A stretch of DNA of 64,000 bases, taken from assembly GCF_009711405.1 (NCBI RefSeq), contig NZ_SMLW01000675.1, positions 1 to 64,000 on the forward strand, in the 5' to 3' direction. Both the position numbers and the translations under genes were made by a program. The DNA is from Fulvivirga kasyanovii (GTDB lineage Bacteria; Bacteroidota; Bacteroidia; Cytophagales; Cyclobacteriaceae). Below, piece by piece: positions 1 to 9,057 of this stretch (the stretch's first letter is position 1; each line of letters starts with the position of its first letter). The notes under the pieces are model-generated. The model searched no databases, was not told where the DNA came from, and saw only the letters and a list, made by a program, of their open reading frames with translations.

Positions 1-328
1 TATGAAAGTTGTCATTGCGGCTGCAAAAAAATATTTGACTGGGGATTCGGAAATCCAGTGCGCATCGTAAAAAAGTTTCGGAGCTATCCTGCTATCTATT
101 GCAGTGAGTACCAATAGCTTCGGGGTTGAAAGTATTAAAGGGTGCTGAGACACAGGAAAAATACTGTAAAAAATAGCAGCTTAAAAGCTCAAAAACATTT
201 GAAAAAACAGAGAGATAATTTTATATTATAAAAGTCATTGTTGTTTATTAACGATATGGTATTATTGACAATGATAACGTAGTAAGTTCATCTGCGGTTA
301 AATAAAAATTGGTCTTTAATTTTTTTAT
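1..328. other. Intergenic region with no recognised gene
   Basis: No coding region could be supported here. One frame is open from base 1 to a stop at 112-114 and would give a cysteine-containing tail of about 37 residues, but it matches no family I recognise. It could be the 3' end of an upstream gene or chance. The last 100 bases are AT-rich and probably hold the promoter of the response regulator at 329, but I see no clear TAnnTTTG box. Confidence 0.4.
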
Positions 329-721
329 ATGGACAGTACAAAACCACTGATTTTGTTGGTTGAGGATGATGATATTGATGCATTTATTGTAAATACCATG
401 CTTCCGAAATTTTGTAAGGAATGTGACATCAAGCGGGTCAAAAACGGAGCTGAAGCAACTGAATATTTTAAAAACAGTGAAAACAGGCGCCCTTCTGTAG
501 TTTTGCTGGACCTTATCATGCCATTTATGAATGGTAAGGAGTTTTTGACAGAAATGGAGAAGGAAGGTGCCTTGAAACAGTTGCCGGTCGTAGTACTAAG
601 CTCGTCCAGTAGTTTTTATGATCGCCAGGAGTGTGCCGATCTGGGTGTGGCCAAATATTTCGTGAAGCCACTTACACCCGATATTTCCAAGGAGATACTG
701 CAAATGGCATCTGTAGCATAA
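329..721 (+). CDS. Single-domain response regulator (CheY/Rcp1-like receiver)
   Basis: The 130-residue protein is one receiver domain with no output domain. It carries the acidic cluster E12-D13-D14-D15, the phospho-acceptor D61 in LLDLIMP, a serine-rich switch stretch at 91-95 (the Ser/Thr position), and K113 in FVKP. Such stand-alone receivers pass phosphate to other proteins or gate kinase activity by contact, and are common in Bacteroidota. No kinase gene is next to it, so its partner is unknown. Two hairpins follow, which suggests a monocistronic unit. The start ATG follows an AT-rich leader with no Shine-Dalgarno sequence, usual for this phylum. Family assignment is firm; pathway is not known. 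Confidence 0.93.
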   Translation: MDSTKPLILLVEDDDIDAFIVNTMLPKFCKECDIKRVKNGAEATEYFKNSENRRPSVVLLDLIMPFMNGKEFLTEMEKEGALKQLPVVVLSSSSSFYDRQECADLGVAKYFVKPLTPDISKEILQMASVA

Positions 722-729
722 TAAGATCA

Positions 730-755
730 AACAGCCGGCAATGGCTGTTTTTTTT
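730..755 (+). terminator. Rho-independent terminator after the response regulator
   Basis: Arms AACAGCC (730-736) and GGCTGTT (743-749) pair perfectly over 7 bp around a 6-base loop, followed by a run of eight T (748-755). It starts 9 bases after the stop codon at 721. Confidence 0.8.
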
Positions 756-765
756 CTTCATTAGT

Positions 766-781
766 GTAGAAATTATTCTAC
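766..781. promoter_or_regulatory. Palindrome GTAGAA-N4-TTCTAC, possible operator
   Basis: GTAGAA (766-771) and TTCTAC (776-781) are perfect inverted arms around ATTA, about 135 bases before the universal stress gene. A related palindrome with the arms in reverse order, TTCTAC-N4-GTAGAA, lies at 16016-16031 before the large histidine kinase gene. A shared binding factor is only a guess. Confidence 0.25.
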
Positions 782-801
782 ATAACCGACTCGTTCACCT
801 T

Positions 802-831
802 AAAGGTCCTCTGTGTAGCAGGCCTTTTTTG
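802..831 (+). terminator. Weak hairpin with T run in the spacer before the usp gene
   Basis: AAAGGTC (802-808) can pair with GGCCTTT (821-827, one G-U pair) and a run of T follows (825-830). It lies between the first terminator and the stress-protein gene and could be a second terminator or part of the leader. Confidence 0.4.
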
Positions 832-916
832 TTGGTATTTTGTGTTTATGGCAGTTTATGGTTTGTTGGTTCGATTTTTTCTCTTGAAAAGATGATCAAT
901 AAACATACAAGTAGCT

Positions 917-1780
917 ATGAAAAAAATACTTATTCCTTCCGATCTTTCTACCATATCTGAAAATGCCCTTCGTTTGGCTGTGGATATGTCAGGGACACAC
1001 AACCCTGAAATATACCTGATCAATTTTACCAAACATCCTTTAGGAGAGTCTTTTACGGCTACCGGTGAAATAGATAAAAAATATGCAGATGAAGAGAATG
1101 TCTATACTATAAGCCTGGTACAAAAATACCATAAGCAATTAGGCCAGCTTGCAACTAAATATGGTACTGATACTCTTCCTATTCACTACCAGGTATACGA
1201 TGCTGATTTGAAGAAAGGTGTAACTTCCTTTGTAAAAGAAAACAACATTGACCTGATCATCATGGGTACAAGCGGGGAGGAGTCTGCTGATGAGTTTTTC
1301 ACCGGTAACCATACAGAACAGGTCATAGAAGTGGCAACTTGCCCGGTAATATCTGTCAGGGAAAATTATAAGCGTGGAGACTTTTCGAAAATAGTACTTG
1401 GCCTAAGTACTGAAAGGGATAGTAAAGACAACTTCCTCAAGGCGGCCAATTTTCTGAACGATATTGCCACAAGCCTGAATGCAGGTATCGAAATCGTCAA
1501 TATTATTGACCCTGATAAAAATAACAAAGCAGAAAGGGAAAAAGAGCTAAGGGAATTTGCCATGAAGTTTGGCTTAAAGAACCACACCGTAAACCTGGTT
1601 TCCCATACGGATAAAGAAAGAGGGTTGATCAACTTCGCCCGGGAAAGCAACGCCGGTTTTCTGGCTGTATTTACCCATGCCGAAGATGGCTTTTTCAGAA
1701 TATTCAGGAGTAGCTTTTCCGAAGATCTGAGTATGAACTCCGAAGTCCCTGTAATAACTATCAATCTGCATAATATTTAA
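917..1780 (+). CDS. Universal stress protein, tandem UspA domains
   Basis: The 287-residue protein consists of two Usp folds of about 145 residues. The first begins with the typical strand KKILIPSDLS and carries the nucleotide-binding signature G117-T-S-G120 followed by G130-N-H-T133, ending with CPVISV. The second (from about 157) begins KIVLGLSTE and ends VPVITI, but its nucleotide loop is poorly conserved, so ATP is probably bound only by the first half. Tandem Usp proteins are common in Bacteroidota and act in the cytoplasm under stress or growth arrest. It is the first gene of a + strand series (permease, YihY-like, DUF748), with 33 bases to the next ATG, so co-transcription with envelope genes is likely. 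Exact role is unknown. Confidence 0.93.
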   Translation: MKKILIPSDLSTISENALRLAVDMSGTHNPEIYLINFTKHPLGESFTATGEIDKKYADEENVYTISLVQKYHKQLGQLATKYGTDTLPIHYQVYDADLKKGVTSFVKENNIDLIIMGTSGEESADEFFTGNHTEQVIEVATCPVISVRENYKRGDFSKIVLGLSTERDSKDNFLKAANFLNDIATSLNAGIEIVNIIDPDKNNKAEREKELREFAMKFGLKNHTVNLVSHTDKERGLINFARESNAGFLAVFTHAEDGFFRIFRSSFSEDLSMNSEVPVITINLHNI

Positions 1781-1813
1781 ACCTGCGTGAATTCTTCTGA
1801 TGTAGACACCAGA

Positions 1814-2914
1814 ATGAGTTTTTCGATAAGGCAATTGTTTTTTGCCTTATCTTCTGTTTTAGGCATTATTGTTCTGCTTCACCTGGGAAGAACTGCACTT
1901 GTGCCGTTGGCTTTTGCGCTCCTGATTTCATTCATTCTCTATCCTATATGTTCTTATCTCGAAAGACTGGGCGCAGGGCGAATGTGGGCCATCATATGGA
2001 CGATCATGGGCGTAGTTCTTCTCATCTCAGGTATTACCTTTCTTTTTTCCACACAGATAATCAACATCGTCAGAGAGTTTGATCATTTTAAAGAAAAACT
2101 CAATGACGTTGTAGCGGGGGTTACCAATTTCCTGAACAACAAAACATCACTCATCCCCGATCTGGATGAGGATGGCCTGAAAGAGATTAGCCGGAAATGG
2201 TTTTCCAATAAATCAGGAGGGTTGGTTACTGATACCCTTAACAATACTGCCCTTTTTCTTACCGGACTTACCTTAACCATCATTTATACCTTCTTGTTAC
2301 TGTTATACAGGAGGGGGCTGAAAAAGGCCTTTGTCAATTTTGCGGCCAGAGACAAGCGAGACCAGTACGCGCAGATGATTGACAGCATGCAGCGGGTAGG
2401 ACAGAAGTACCTGACCGGGATGTTCATTCTGATCATGGTACTCGGTGTGCTTAATAGCTGTGGGCTACTGCTTATAGGCATAGATTACGCTTTTTTCTTT
2501 GGCTTTCTGGCAGCCTTTTTGGCTATAGTACCTTACGTGGGCACCACATTGGGGGGAGCCATTCCGGCCTTGTATGCATTTATGAACTACGAATCATACT
2601 GGTATCCGCTGGGCGTGATCCTCATGTTTTGGTTTATCCAGATTTTGGAGGGCAACTTCCTGAATCCAAAGATAGTCGGCGGTAACCTCAACCTTAACGC
2701 TTTGGTAGCCATACTGGCGTTGATCAGTGGCGGATTGGTCTGGGGTATCCCCGGAATGATTTTGTTTCTGCCTTATACGGCCATTTTTAAGGTGGCCTGT
2801 GAGCACTACAAAGAGCTGAGCCCGCTAAGCTATGTGCTTAAAGATGACCTGTATAAGAAACACGAACCCGAAACCGCTGTAGAGAGGAAAATAAAGAAAA
2901 TCTTTAAAAAATGA
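1814..2914 (+). CDS. AI-2E family transporter (PerM/UPF0118-type permease)
   Basis: About 366 residues with the family's layout: two N-terminal membrane helices (IRQLFFALSS, VPLAFALLISFILYPI), a third ahead of a soluble segment at about 90-145, then a C-terminal block of helices with the typical stretch FFGFLAAFLAIVPYVGTTLGG and the PKIVGGNLNLNALVAI signature. Members export small molecules or act as Na+/H+ antiporters; the substrate cannot be told from sequence. I place the start at the ATG at 1814. A GTG at 1787 in the same frame would add nine residues and lie only 6 bases after usp. The gene overlaps the next one by four bases (ATGA), strong evidence of translational coupling. Confidence 0.88.
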   Translation: MSFSIRQLFFALSSVLGIIVLLHLGRTALVPLAFALLISFILYPICSYLERLGAGRMWAIIWTIMGVVLLISGITFLFSTQIINIVREFDHFKEKLNDVVAGVTNFLNNKTSLIPDLDEDGLKEISRKWFSNKSGGLVTDTLNNTALFLTGLTLTIIYTFLLLLYRRGLKKAFVNFAARDKRDQYAQMIDSMQRVGQKYLTGMFILIMVLGVLNSCGLLLIGIDYAFFFGFLAAFLAIVPYVGTTLGGAIPALYAFMNYESYWYPLGVILMFWFIQILEGNFLNPKIVGGNLNLNALVAILALISGGLVWGIPGMILFLPYTAIFKVACEHYKELSPLSYVLKDDLYKKHEPETAVERKIKKIFKK

Positions 2915-3840
2915 ACCTGAAAAAGTCTCTGAGCAAAACCTGGAAGATACTAAAGCAGACAGGTGTTGAGTTTTTTAACGATGACCCCATGGGCTACAGT
3001 GCGTCCATTGCATTTTATACCATATTTTCCATGCCTGCCATACTTATCATCACCGTTACCATAGCAGGGTCGGCATATGAGCAGCAGACTGTGCAGGGAG
3101 GCTTGATGGAGCAGATTGAAACTTTAATAGGCCCGCAAAGTGCTGAGGAGGTGAAAAAAATACTGGAAAATGCCAGAAATACCACCTCTTCCACACTGGC
3201 TAAAATAGTGGGGATTGCAACACTTGTTTTTAGTGCCACCACGGTATTTGTATCCCTGCAAAACGGGTTGAATAAAATATGGGGCATTAAGCCCAAACCG
3301 GAAAGGGGGGTGGTAAAGTTCATTATGAACAGGCTACTATCTCTGGCCATGGTTATCAGTATAGGCTTTCTACTGCTCGTGTCGCTTTTGGTAGACACAA
3401 TAGTGGTCGTTTTCCGCAATATCCTGTCAGAGTTTCTTTCCGGTATGACCTACTACTTTGTGGCTGCTTTTAATATTGCCTTTTCGCTATTGGTGATCAC
3501 CCTAGTATTTGCCATGATCTATAAAGTATTGCCCGATGCCCGCATTAAATGGAGGACTGTATGGGTAGGGGCTTTTGTTACCACATTATTGTTCTCGCTG
3601 GGCAAATACCTCATCGGGTTTTATCTGGGCAACAGCTCAGTGGGTAGTGCCTATGGCGCTGCCGGCTCATTGGTGCTATTGCTCATCTGGGTGTACTATT
3701 CATCCGTACTTATACTATTTGGAGCTGAGTTTACTTATGTGTATTCCAGGCATTATGGCCACCGCATACGGCCTGATAAAGATGCGGTAATAGTGAAAGT
3801 GCAGGAAGTGGAAGAGGAGGATGGTGTAGTTAATGCTTAA
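2911..3840 (+). CDS. YihY/BrkB family inner-membrane protein
   Basis: The 309-residue protein shows the family's features: an N-terminal segment with the phrase YSASIAFYTIFSMPAILII, a soluble loop with LIGPQSAEEV, and five further membrane helices including LAMVISIGFLLLVSLLV and AAGSLVLLLIWVYYSSVLILFGAEFTYVYS, which is diagnostic for YihY. The family was once called ribonuclease BN by mistake, and its function remains unclear (envelope or transport). It overlaps the upstream permease by 4 nt and is followed after 14 bases by a DUF748 gene, so the four genes from 917 to 4928 probably form one unit. The charged C-terminal tail (KVQEVEEEDG) is cytoplasmic by prediction. Confidence 0.93.
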   Translation: MNLKKSLSKTWKILKQTGVEFFNDDPMGYSASIAFYTIFSMPAILIITVTIAGSAYEQQTVQGGLMEQIETLIGPQSAEEVKKILENARNTTSSTLAKIVGIATLVFSATTVFVSLQNGLNKIWGIKPKPERGVVKFIMNRLLSLAMVISIGFLLLVSLLVDTIVVVFRNILSEFLSGMTYYFVAAFNIAFSLLVITLVFAMIYKVLPDARIKWRTVWVGAFVTTLLFSLGKYLIGFYLGNSSVGSAYGAAGSLVLLLIWVYYSSVLILFGAEFTYVYSRHYGHRIRPDKDAVIVKVQEVEEEDGVVNA

Positions 3841-3854
3841 AATAAGGCCTTGTT

Positions 3855-4928
3855 ATGAAAAGATCAGTAAAAATACTTCTTATTGTCTTAGTTGTGCTGA
3901 TTGGTATCCGGATTTACCTGCCTTTTTGGGTAACAGATTATGTGAATAAAGTACTGGATGATGTACCGGGCTACAGTGGTTCTATTGAAGATGTTGACCT
4001 GCACCTTTACCGGGGAGCCTACAAAATACACAAGCTGAAAATGGTAAAAACCGGAGAGGATATCCCCGTGCCCTTTTTAGATATCAATACCATAGACCTG
4101 TCGGTACAGTGGAAAGCACTGTTTGATGGCAGGCTGGTAGGTGAGGTGGTATTGCATGAGCCTGTTGTCAACTTTGTGCTCGCGGTTACTGATACTACTA
4201 AGGCAGAGCAGGCCGGGGGTGAGGCAGATTGGACCAAGCCGATCAAAGAGTTGATACCCCTGGAAATCAATAAGTTTACCGCCATTGATGGCAAGCTTAC
4301 CTACAGGGATTACACCGCCAAACCACAGATCAACCTATCGCTGGACAGCTTGCAGATTGAAGCCCGCAACCTGAAAAACGTAGAAGCTGAAAATGATTCT
4401 TTGCCCTCACCTATTACGGCCACGGCAGTTTCCATAGGAGGCGGCAGGCTAAACCTGAACGCCAAAGCCAACCTGTTGAAGCAAATTCCCGATTTTGATA
4501 TGAATATGGACTATGAAGGGGTACACCTGCCCGCCCTCAATGATATGACTGAGGCATACGCTGAGCTTGATTTTGAGCGCGGGACCTTTAACCTGTACAG
4601 CGAAATGGTGGTTGCCGATGGTATGCTTACAGGGTACGTAAAACCCGTGCTGACCAAAGTGAAAGTGATAGATTTTTCAAAGGATAAGAAAAAGCCTTTG
4701 CAGATGGTGTGGGAGGCGATATCAGGGGTGGTGATTGAAATATTTGAAAATCAGCCCAAAGACCAGTTTGCCACCAAAGTGCCCATGGAGGGCGATCTCA
4801 ATCAGGTAAAAAGTAAGATTTGGCCCACAATAGGCAATATCTTTAAAAATGCTTTTATCCAGGCATTCAAGAAAAAAACTGACGACTCCATCTCATTTGA
4901 TGATCTGAAATCGGAAGAAAAAGACTAA
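3855..4928 (+). CDS. DUF748 (AsmA-like) envelope protein
   Basis: 357 residues. An N-terminal membrane anchor (about residues 5-25, ILLIVLVVLIGIRIYLPFWV) is followed by a long beta-rich periplasmic region. The phrase LTYRDYTAKPQINLSLDSLQIEAR is typical of DUF748, an AsmA-related group thought to form elongated lipid-binding or bridge-like structures in the periplasm. Family knowledge for Bacteroidota is thin. It ends the likely operon that starts with usp; the acidic-basic tail KKKTDDSISFDDLKSEEKD looks disordered. A 181-base spacer without a recognisable gene follows (4929-5109). Confidence 0.75.
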   Translation: MKRSVKILLIVLVVLIGIRIYLPFWVTDYVNKVLDDVPGYSGSIEDVDLHLYRGAYKIHKLKMVKTGEDIPVPFLDINTIDLSVQWKALFDGRLVGEVVLHEPVVNFVLAVTDTTKAEQAGGEADWTKPIKELIPLEINKFTAIDGKLTYRDYTAKPQINLSLDSLQIEARNLKNVEAENDSLPSPITATAVSIGGGRLNLNAKANLLKQIPDFDMNMDYEGVHLPALNDMTEAYAELDFERGTFNLYSEMVVADGMLTGYVKPVLTKVKVIDFSKDKKKPLQMVWEAISGVVIEIFENQPKDQFATKVPMEGDLNQVKSKIWPTIGNIFKNAFIQAFKKKTDDSISFDDLKSEEKD

Positions 4929-5109
4929 GCCATAGGTGAATGGCAACAGTTGAGGAATATCTTCTACAATATTACAATTCCTGCGCGGGGCTGTTGGTCT
5001 GTCTGAACTTGTTTAGGCGCGGCTACAGCTTCATGTAGGGATATAGGCTCAGGAAGTTGGTTTTTTCATGGTATTTGCATGCTAAATGAAAAAAATACAT
5101 TAAACAGAT

Positions 5110-8100
5110 ATGTCTGAAAATCAGCGGAGACAAAGTTCATTCGTCCTTTATATTTTAACTCTTTTAATCTTCAGTGGCTGCAACACTATCAAACCCTACA
5201 TAGCGCGCGATTATCGCGATTGGGAATCATCAAAAATGCCTGATTCTGAAATTATTCACAGCGTGTACCTCTATGGCGATGGAGGTGAGCTTGAAACCGG
5301 AGAGGTGCTTGGTGTACTTAGAGATAAAATAATGCAGGAGCCTGAGAATAAAAGTTCGCTGATCTTTCTGGGTGATAATATTTACCGCCGGGGTCTGCCG
5401 GAGGAAAGTGATGATAGTCGGGAGGAGAAAGAGAAGATTATCAAAGCGCAAATGGATGTGGCCGAGGGCTATACTGGCAATGTTATTTTTATTCCAGGAA
5501 ACCACGATTGGAATTATAGCAGTGAGGGAGGGCTGGAGCAGGTTATGAGGCAGGAAGATTTCGTTGAGCAATACCTGAAAAGAGGCAATACATTTATGCC
5601 TGATAATGGCTGCCCGGGGCCGATAGAAGTGCGTGTAAATGACGCCCTCACTATCATTGCAGTGGATACGGAATGGTGGATACATAAACATGACAAACCC
5701 CATGCACCCGAAAATGGATGTACAGTTGAGGATAAGCTTGATTTTGTTATCCAACTGGAGGATATGGTGAGGAAAAATGACGGGCGCCATGTGCTGCTTG
5801 CGGCTCACCATCCGATATTCAGCAACGGAAACCATGGTGGCCATTACAACCTTCTGGATAATATTTTCCCACTCAGGCTGGTCCGGGACAACCTTTATAT
5901 CCCACTTCCCCTGATAGGTTCTTTATATCCTTTGTTAAGAAAGGCAGGAGTTACCCCTCAGGATATCCCCAACGCTGAATTTCAGCAATACAAAAAGGCA
6001 GTATTGTCAATCATAGAGCAAAGGAGCAATACCGTGTACGCTGCAGGGCACGATCACAACCTACAGCTCAGAAAAGAAGGACTGATGCACCACATAGTTA
6101 GCGGCTCGGGCGCAAAGCTCAATTTTGCTGCCCGTGGGTTTGGTGCCACTTATGTACATCAGAAAACAGGGTTTGCGCGGTTAGTCTACTATAAAAACGG
6201 TGAAGCCTGGGTCGAGTACTATATTGTTGATGATGCAAACCCGGAGGGCAAGCTGGCTTTCCGGAACGCGTTGTATGCCCTCAGTCCAAAAGAAACCCCT
6301 GTAGCAGATGCAGCGGAGGTCCCCGATTACTCGGACAGTGTAAAGGTGATGGCAGCTAATGAGAATTATAAAATCGGGAAATTTGGAAAGCTTTTTCTCG
6401 GCAGCCACTATCGTAAAGAGTGGACTACCCCTGTAGAGGTGCCTTACATCGATCTTAAGACCTACCGGGGCGGCCTGAAGCCGGTTATGAAGGGTGGGGG
6501 AAAGCAAACTATTTCCATCAGGTTTATTGATGAGGACAGCGTGCAGTATAATCTGCGATCAATAGATAAATTTCCGGCAGGGGCAATCCCTGAAATTTTC
6601 AGGGATACCTGGGTCAATGACTTTGTTAAGGACCAAACTACAACTTCCCACCCATACGGGGCACTGGTTATACCCAAAATGTCCGAAGCCATCGGCATTT
6701 ATTATACCCGGCCGGAGTTGTACTACACACCTTTTACCCCATACCTGGGGCCTTATATCGATGATTTTGGAGGGAGAATGGGGCTGATGGAGATAAGGCC
6801 GGATGAAGACCTCAGCGGATATAAACGTTTTGGCTACTCTAAAAATATTGTAAGCACCGAGACACTGTTCGACCACCTCGAAGATGATAATGACAATGAG
6901 GTAGACCAGGAAATGTACCTGAGGTCACGGTACTTTGATATGCTTATAGGTGACTGGGACCGCCATGATGACCAGTGGCGATGGGCAGAGTATGAAAAGC
7001 CCGACAAAGGCTCCGTTTTCAGACCCGTGCCCCGTGACCGCGACCAGGTATTTTCTCTGTACGACGGTGTTATTCCCTGGCTGTTGAGCCGGAAATGGGC
7101 GTTCAGGAACTTCAGCAACTTTGATTATGAGATCTCGGATATCAGAGGTTTGAACTTCTCCGCCCGCAATCTGGACAGGCGTCTGCTCAATGAATTGACA
7201 CAAAAGGAATGGATGGAAATAGCCAGGGAACTGAAAAAAGATCTGACAGATGAGGTAATAGATGAAGCCGTAAAGGACCTGCCCGAAGAGGTGTATCATA
7301 TTTCCGGTCCGGAAATAGCCGCCAAATTAAAGGCCAGGAGAAATGATTTTATAAAGTATGCGCATGAATACTATAAATTCCTGGCCGAAAAAGTAGATAT
7401 CGTAGCCAGCGATAAGCATGAGTTTTTCAAGGTGCAGCGTCTGAATGACGCTGAAACCAGAGTGCAGGTATTCAAAACCAAAAAAGAGGGTAACATAACG
7501 GAAGAACTCTATGACAGGGTGTTTTATACTGATGAAACAGACGAGATCAGGCTATATGGGCGTGATGGCTTTGATACTTTCGTTATTTCCGGTGAAGTGG
7601 ATGAAGGCATTGTCATTCGTGTCATTGGTGGAGATGAAAGGGAAGATATATTCATCGATAGCTCATATGTAAAGGGAGGTGCACGCAAGACGTTGTTTTA
7701 TGATAATGAAGACAACAGGCCAAACATGACCACCGGCCCTGAAACCAGAGTGTTTACCTCGGAGAAAGAGAGCATCAATGCATACAACAGAAATTCATTT
7801 GAGTATGATTATGTAGGGCCGCGCTTAAGCTTCGAATATAATGTAGATGATGGCCTCTACCTGGGAGGAGGTATAAAAATTGAAAGGCATGGTTTCCGGC
7901 GTCACCCTTTGCAAACAGGACATTTGCTCCTGGCTAATTATGCCATGAAAACCAACGCTTTCAACTTTAAATACAACGGCTGGTTTTACTCAGTACTTGG
8001 CCCTGCATGGGACCTTAACCTTGACCTGGATTTCAAAGGCCCTCAGTATGTTTTTAACTATTTCGGACAAGGAAATGAAACAGAAAACACCAGGAATATT

Positions 8101-8841
8101 GACTATTACCGCATCCGTATGAATTCGCTAAAGATAAACGCTGCCGTAGTAAGACGGGTTTCCAGTGTTTTTCAGGTGGGTCTGGGACCTTATTATGAGT
8201 ATACGGATGTCAATGAAAAGGAAGACAGCTTTCTAGGGGAAATGCCTGCACAGAAGTTGTTAAAGACCAGCAGTGCACAATTTGTGGGCGCTAAGTTTTA
8301 CTCACACCTGTCACTGGTAGATTTTCCTGTAAACCCTAAAAAAGGAATTGTATGGAGAAATGAGGTTAATTTTTATGATGAAATAGATGATGGAGATATC
8401 TCGTTTCTCAACTTAAATACTGATCTCGCACTGTACTTTACACCTAATCTGCCCATTCAGGTAACTTTTGCCAGCCGCATTGGTGCCGCCACCAATATTG
8501 GGGATTTTTATTTCTACCAATCCAATTTTGTAGGCAATCAGGATAACCTCAGGGGATACCGGCGTACAAGGTTTGCCGGCAAAAGCAATTTTTATAACAA
8601 TAATGAAGTCCGGTTTAAACTGTTTAATGTCAGGAATAACCTGCTGAATGGAGATTTTGGAGTATTTGGCTTCTTCGACCAGGGCAGGGTTTGGGCCGAG
8701 GGACAAAGTTCGTCAGACATGCACCGGTCTTATGGACCAGGCATGTACCTTCATTTCTTTGAGGTCTTTTTACTTTCCGGCTCTTACGGTATTTCAGAGG
8801 AAGACCGGTTGTTTACATTCAGGGCCGGATTTCTTTTCTAA
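5110..8841 (+). CDS. Lipoprotein fusing metallophosphoesterase, kinase-like domain and Omp85-type barrel
   Basis: 1243 residues. A lipoprotein signal peptide ends in the lipobox LIFSGC with C24. Residues 50-375 are a calcineurin-like phosphoesterase: GDGG (D57), GDN (D89-N90), GNHD (N131-H132), AHHP (H233) and GHDH (H314-H316). Residues about 420-765 form a domain I cannot assign with certainty. It shows GGGKQT (462-467), LRSIDK (K487), DWDRHDDQW (615-623) and PRDRDQVF (641-648), an order that recalls the glycine loop, lysine, catalytic loop and DFG-like site of CotH, HipA or Fam20 kinases. From about 900 to the terminal phenylalanine (AGFLF) the sequence alternates like a surface-antigen/BamA-type beta barrel. 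Phosphoesterase-barrel fusions are known in Bacteroidota; the middle domain recurs alone at 26435-27649. It is followed by a small membrane protein gene at 8872. Confidence 0.85.
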   Translation: MSENQRRQSSFVLYILTLLIFSGCNTIKPYIARDYRDWESSKMPDSEIIHSVYLYGDGGELETGEVLGVLRDKIMQEPENKSSLIFLGDNIYRRGLPEESDDSREEKEKIIKAQMDVAEGYTGNVIFIPGNHDWNYSSEGGLEQVMRQEDFVEQYLKRGNTFMPDNGCPGPIEVRVNDALTIIAVDTEWWIHKHDKPHAPENGCTVEDKLDFVIQLEDMVRKNDGRHVLLAAHHPIFSNGNHGGHYNLLDNIFPLRLVRDNLYIPLPLIGSLYPLLRKAGVTPQDIPNAEFQQYKKAVLSIIEQRSNTVYAAGHDHNLQLRKEGLMHHIVSGSGAKLNFAARGFGATYVHQKTGFARLVYYKNGEAWVEYYIVDDANPEGKLAFRNALYALSPKETPVADAAEVPDYSDSVKVMAANENYKIGKFGKLFLGSHYRKEWTTPVEVPYIDLKTYRGGLKPVMKGGGKQTISIRFIDEDSVQYNLRSIDKFPAGAIPEIFRDTWVNDFVKDQTTTSHPYGALVIPKMSEAIGIYYTRPELYYTPFTPYLGPYIDDFGGRMGLMEIRPDEDLSGYKRFGYSKNIVSTETLFDHLEDDNDNEVDQEMYLRSRYFDMLIGDWDRHDDQWRWAEYEKPDKGSVFRPVPRDRDQVFSLYDGVIPWLLSRKWAFRNFSNFDYEISDIRGLNFSARNLDRRLLNELTQKEWMEIARELKKDLTDEVIDEAVKDLPEEVYHISGPEIAAKLKARRNDFIKYAHEYYKFLAEKVDIVASDKHEFFKVQRLNDAETRVQVFKTKKEGNITEELYDRVFYTDETDEIRLYGRDGFDTFVISGEVDEGIVIRVIGGDEREDIFIDSSYVKGGARKTLFYDNEDNRPNMTTGPETRVFTSEKESINAYNRNSFEYDYVGPRLSFEYNVDDGLYLGGGIKIERHGFRRHPLQTGHLLLANYAMKTNAFNFKYNGWFYSVLGPAWDLNLDLDFKGPQYVFNYFGQGNETENTRNIDYYRIRMNSLKINAAVVRRVSSVFQVGLGPYYEYTDVNEKEDSFLGEMPAQKLLKTSSAQFVGAKFYSHLSLVDFPVNPKKGIVWRNEVNFYDEIDDGDISFLNLNTDLALYFTPNLPIQVTFASRIGAATNIGDFYFYQSNFVGNQDNLRGYRRTRFAGKSNFYNNNEVRFKLFNVRNNLLNGDFGVFGFFDQGRVWAEGQSSSDMHRSYGPGMYLHFFEVFLLSGSYGISEEDRLFTFRAGFLF

Positions 8842-8871
8842 AATAATAATCAGGAACACTAAAAGTTAACT

Positions 8872-9039
8872 ATGGAATTTACAGAAATTATATCGACTAT
8901 ACTTGTATACTTTGTATTGCCCGTTTTGGTCATCTTCGGCGTGATGTACTGGATCAGGCGGAAGAGAGACAAGGAGGCGGGTCGCAAACCTTCTAAAAAG
9001 ATGAAGAGCATCAAAGAGGAGGAATTGGAGAAGAAGTGA
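8872..9039 (+). CDS. Small single-helix membrane protein, 55 residues
   Basis: An ATG at 8872 opens a 55-residue frame with one membrane helix (about residues 6-26, IISTILVYFVLPVLVIFGVMYW) and a strongly charged tail (RRKRDKEAGRK, then KEEELEKK). The positive-inside rule puts the tail in the cytoplasm. It starts 30 bases after the phosphoesterase-barrel gene and precedes a good hairpin, so it is probably the last gene of that transcript. No family is recognised. The membrane segment plus amphipathic charged tail make it more likely to be real than chance. Confidence 0.6.
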   Translation: MEFTEIISTILVYFVLPVLVIFGVMYWIRRKRDKEAGRKPSKKMKSIKEEELEKK

Positions 9040-9057
9040 TACTGATGTCAGGAGCTG

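Noticed and set aside
1-114. C-terminal fragment of an upstream gene
   Set aside because: The frame is open only for about 37 residues and matches nothing I recognise; not enough to call.
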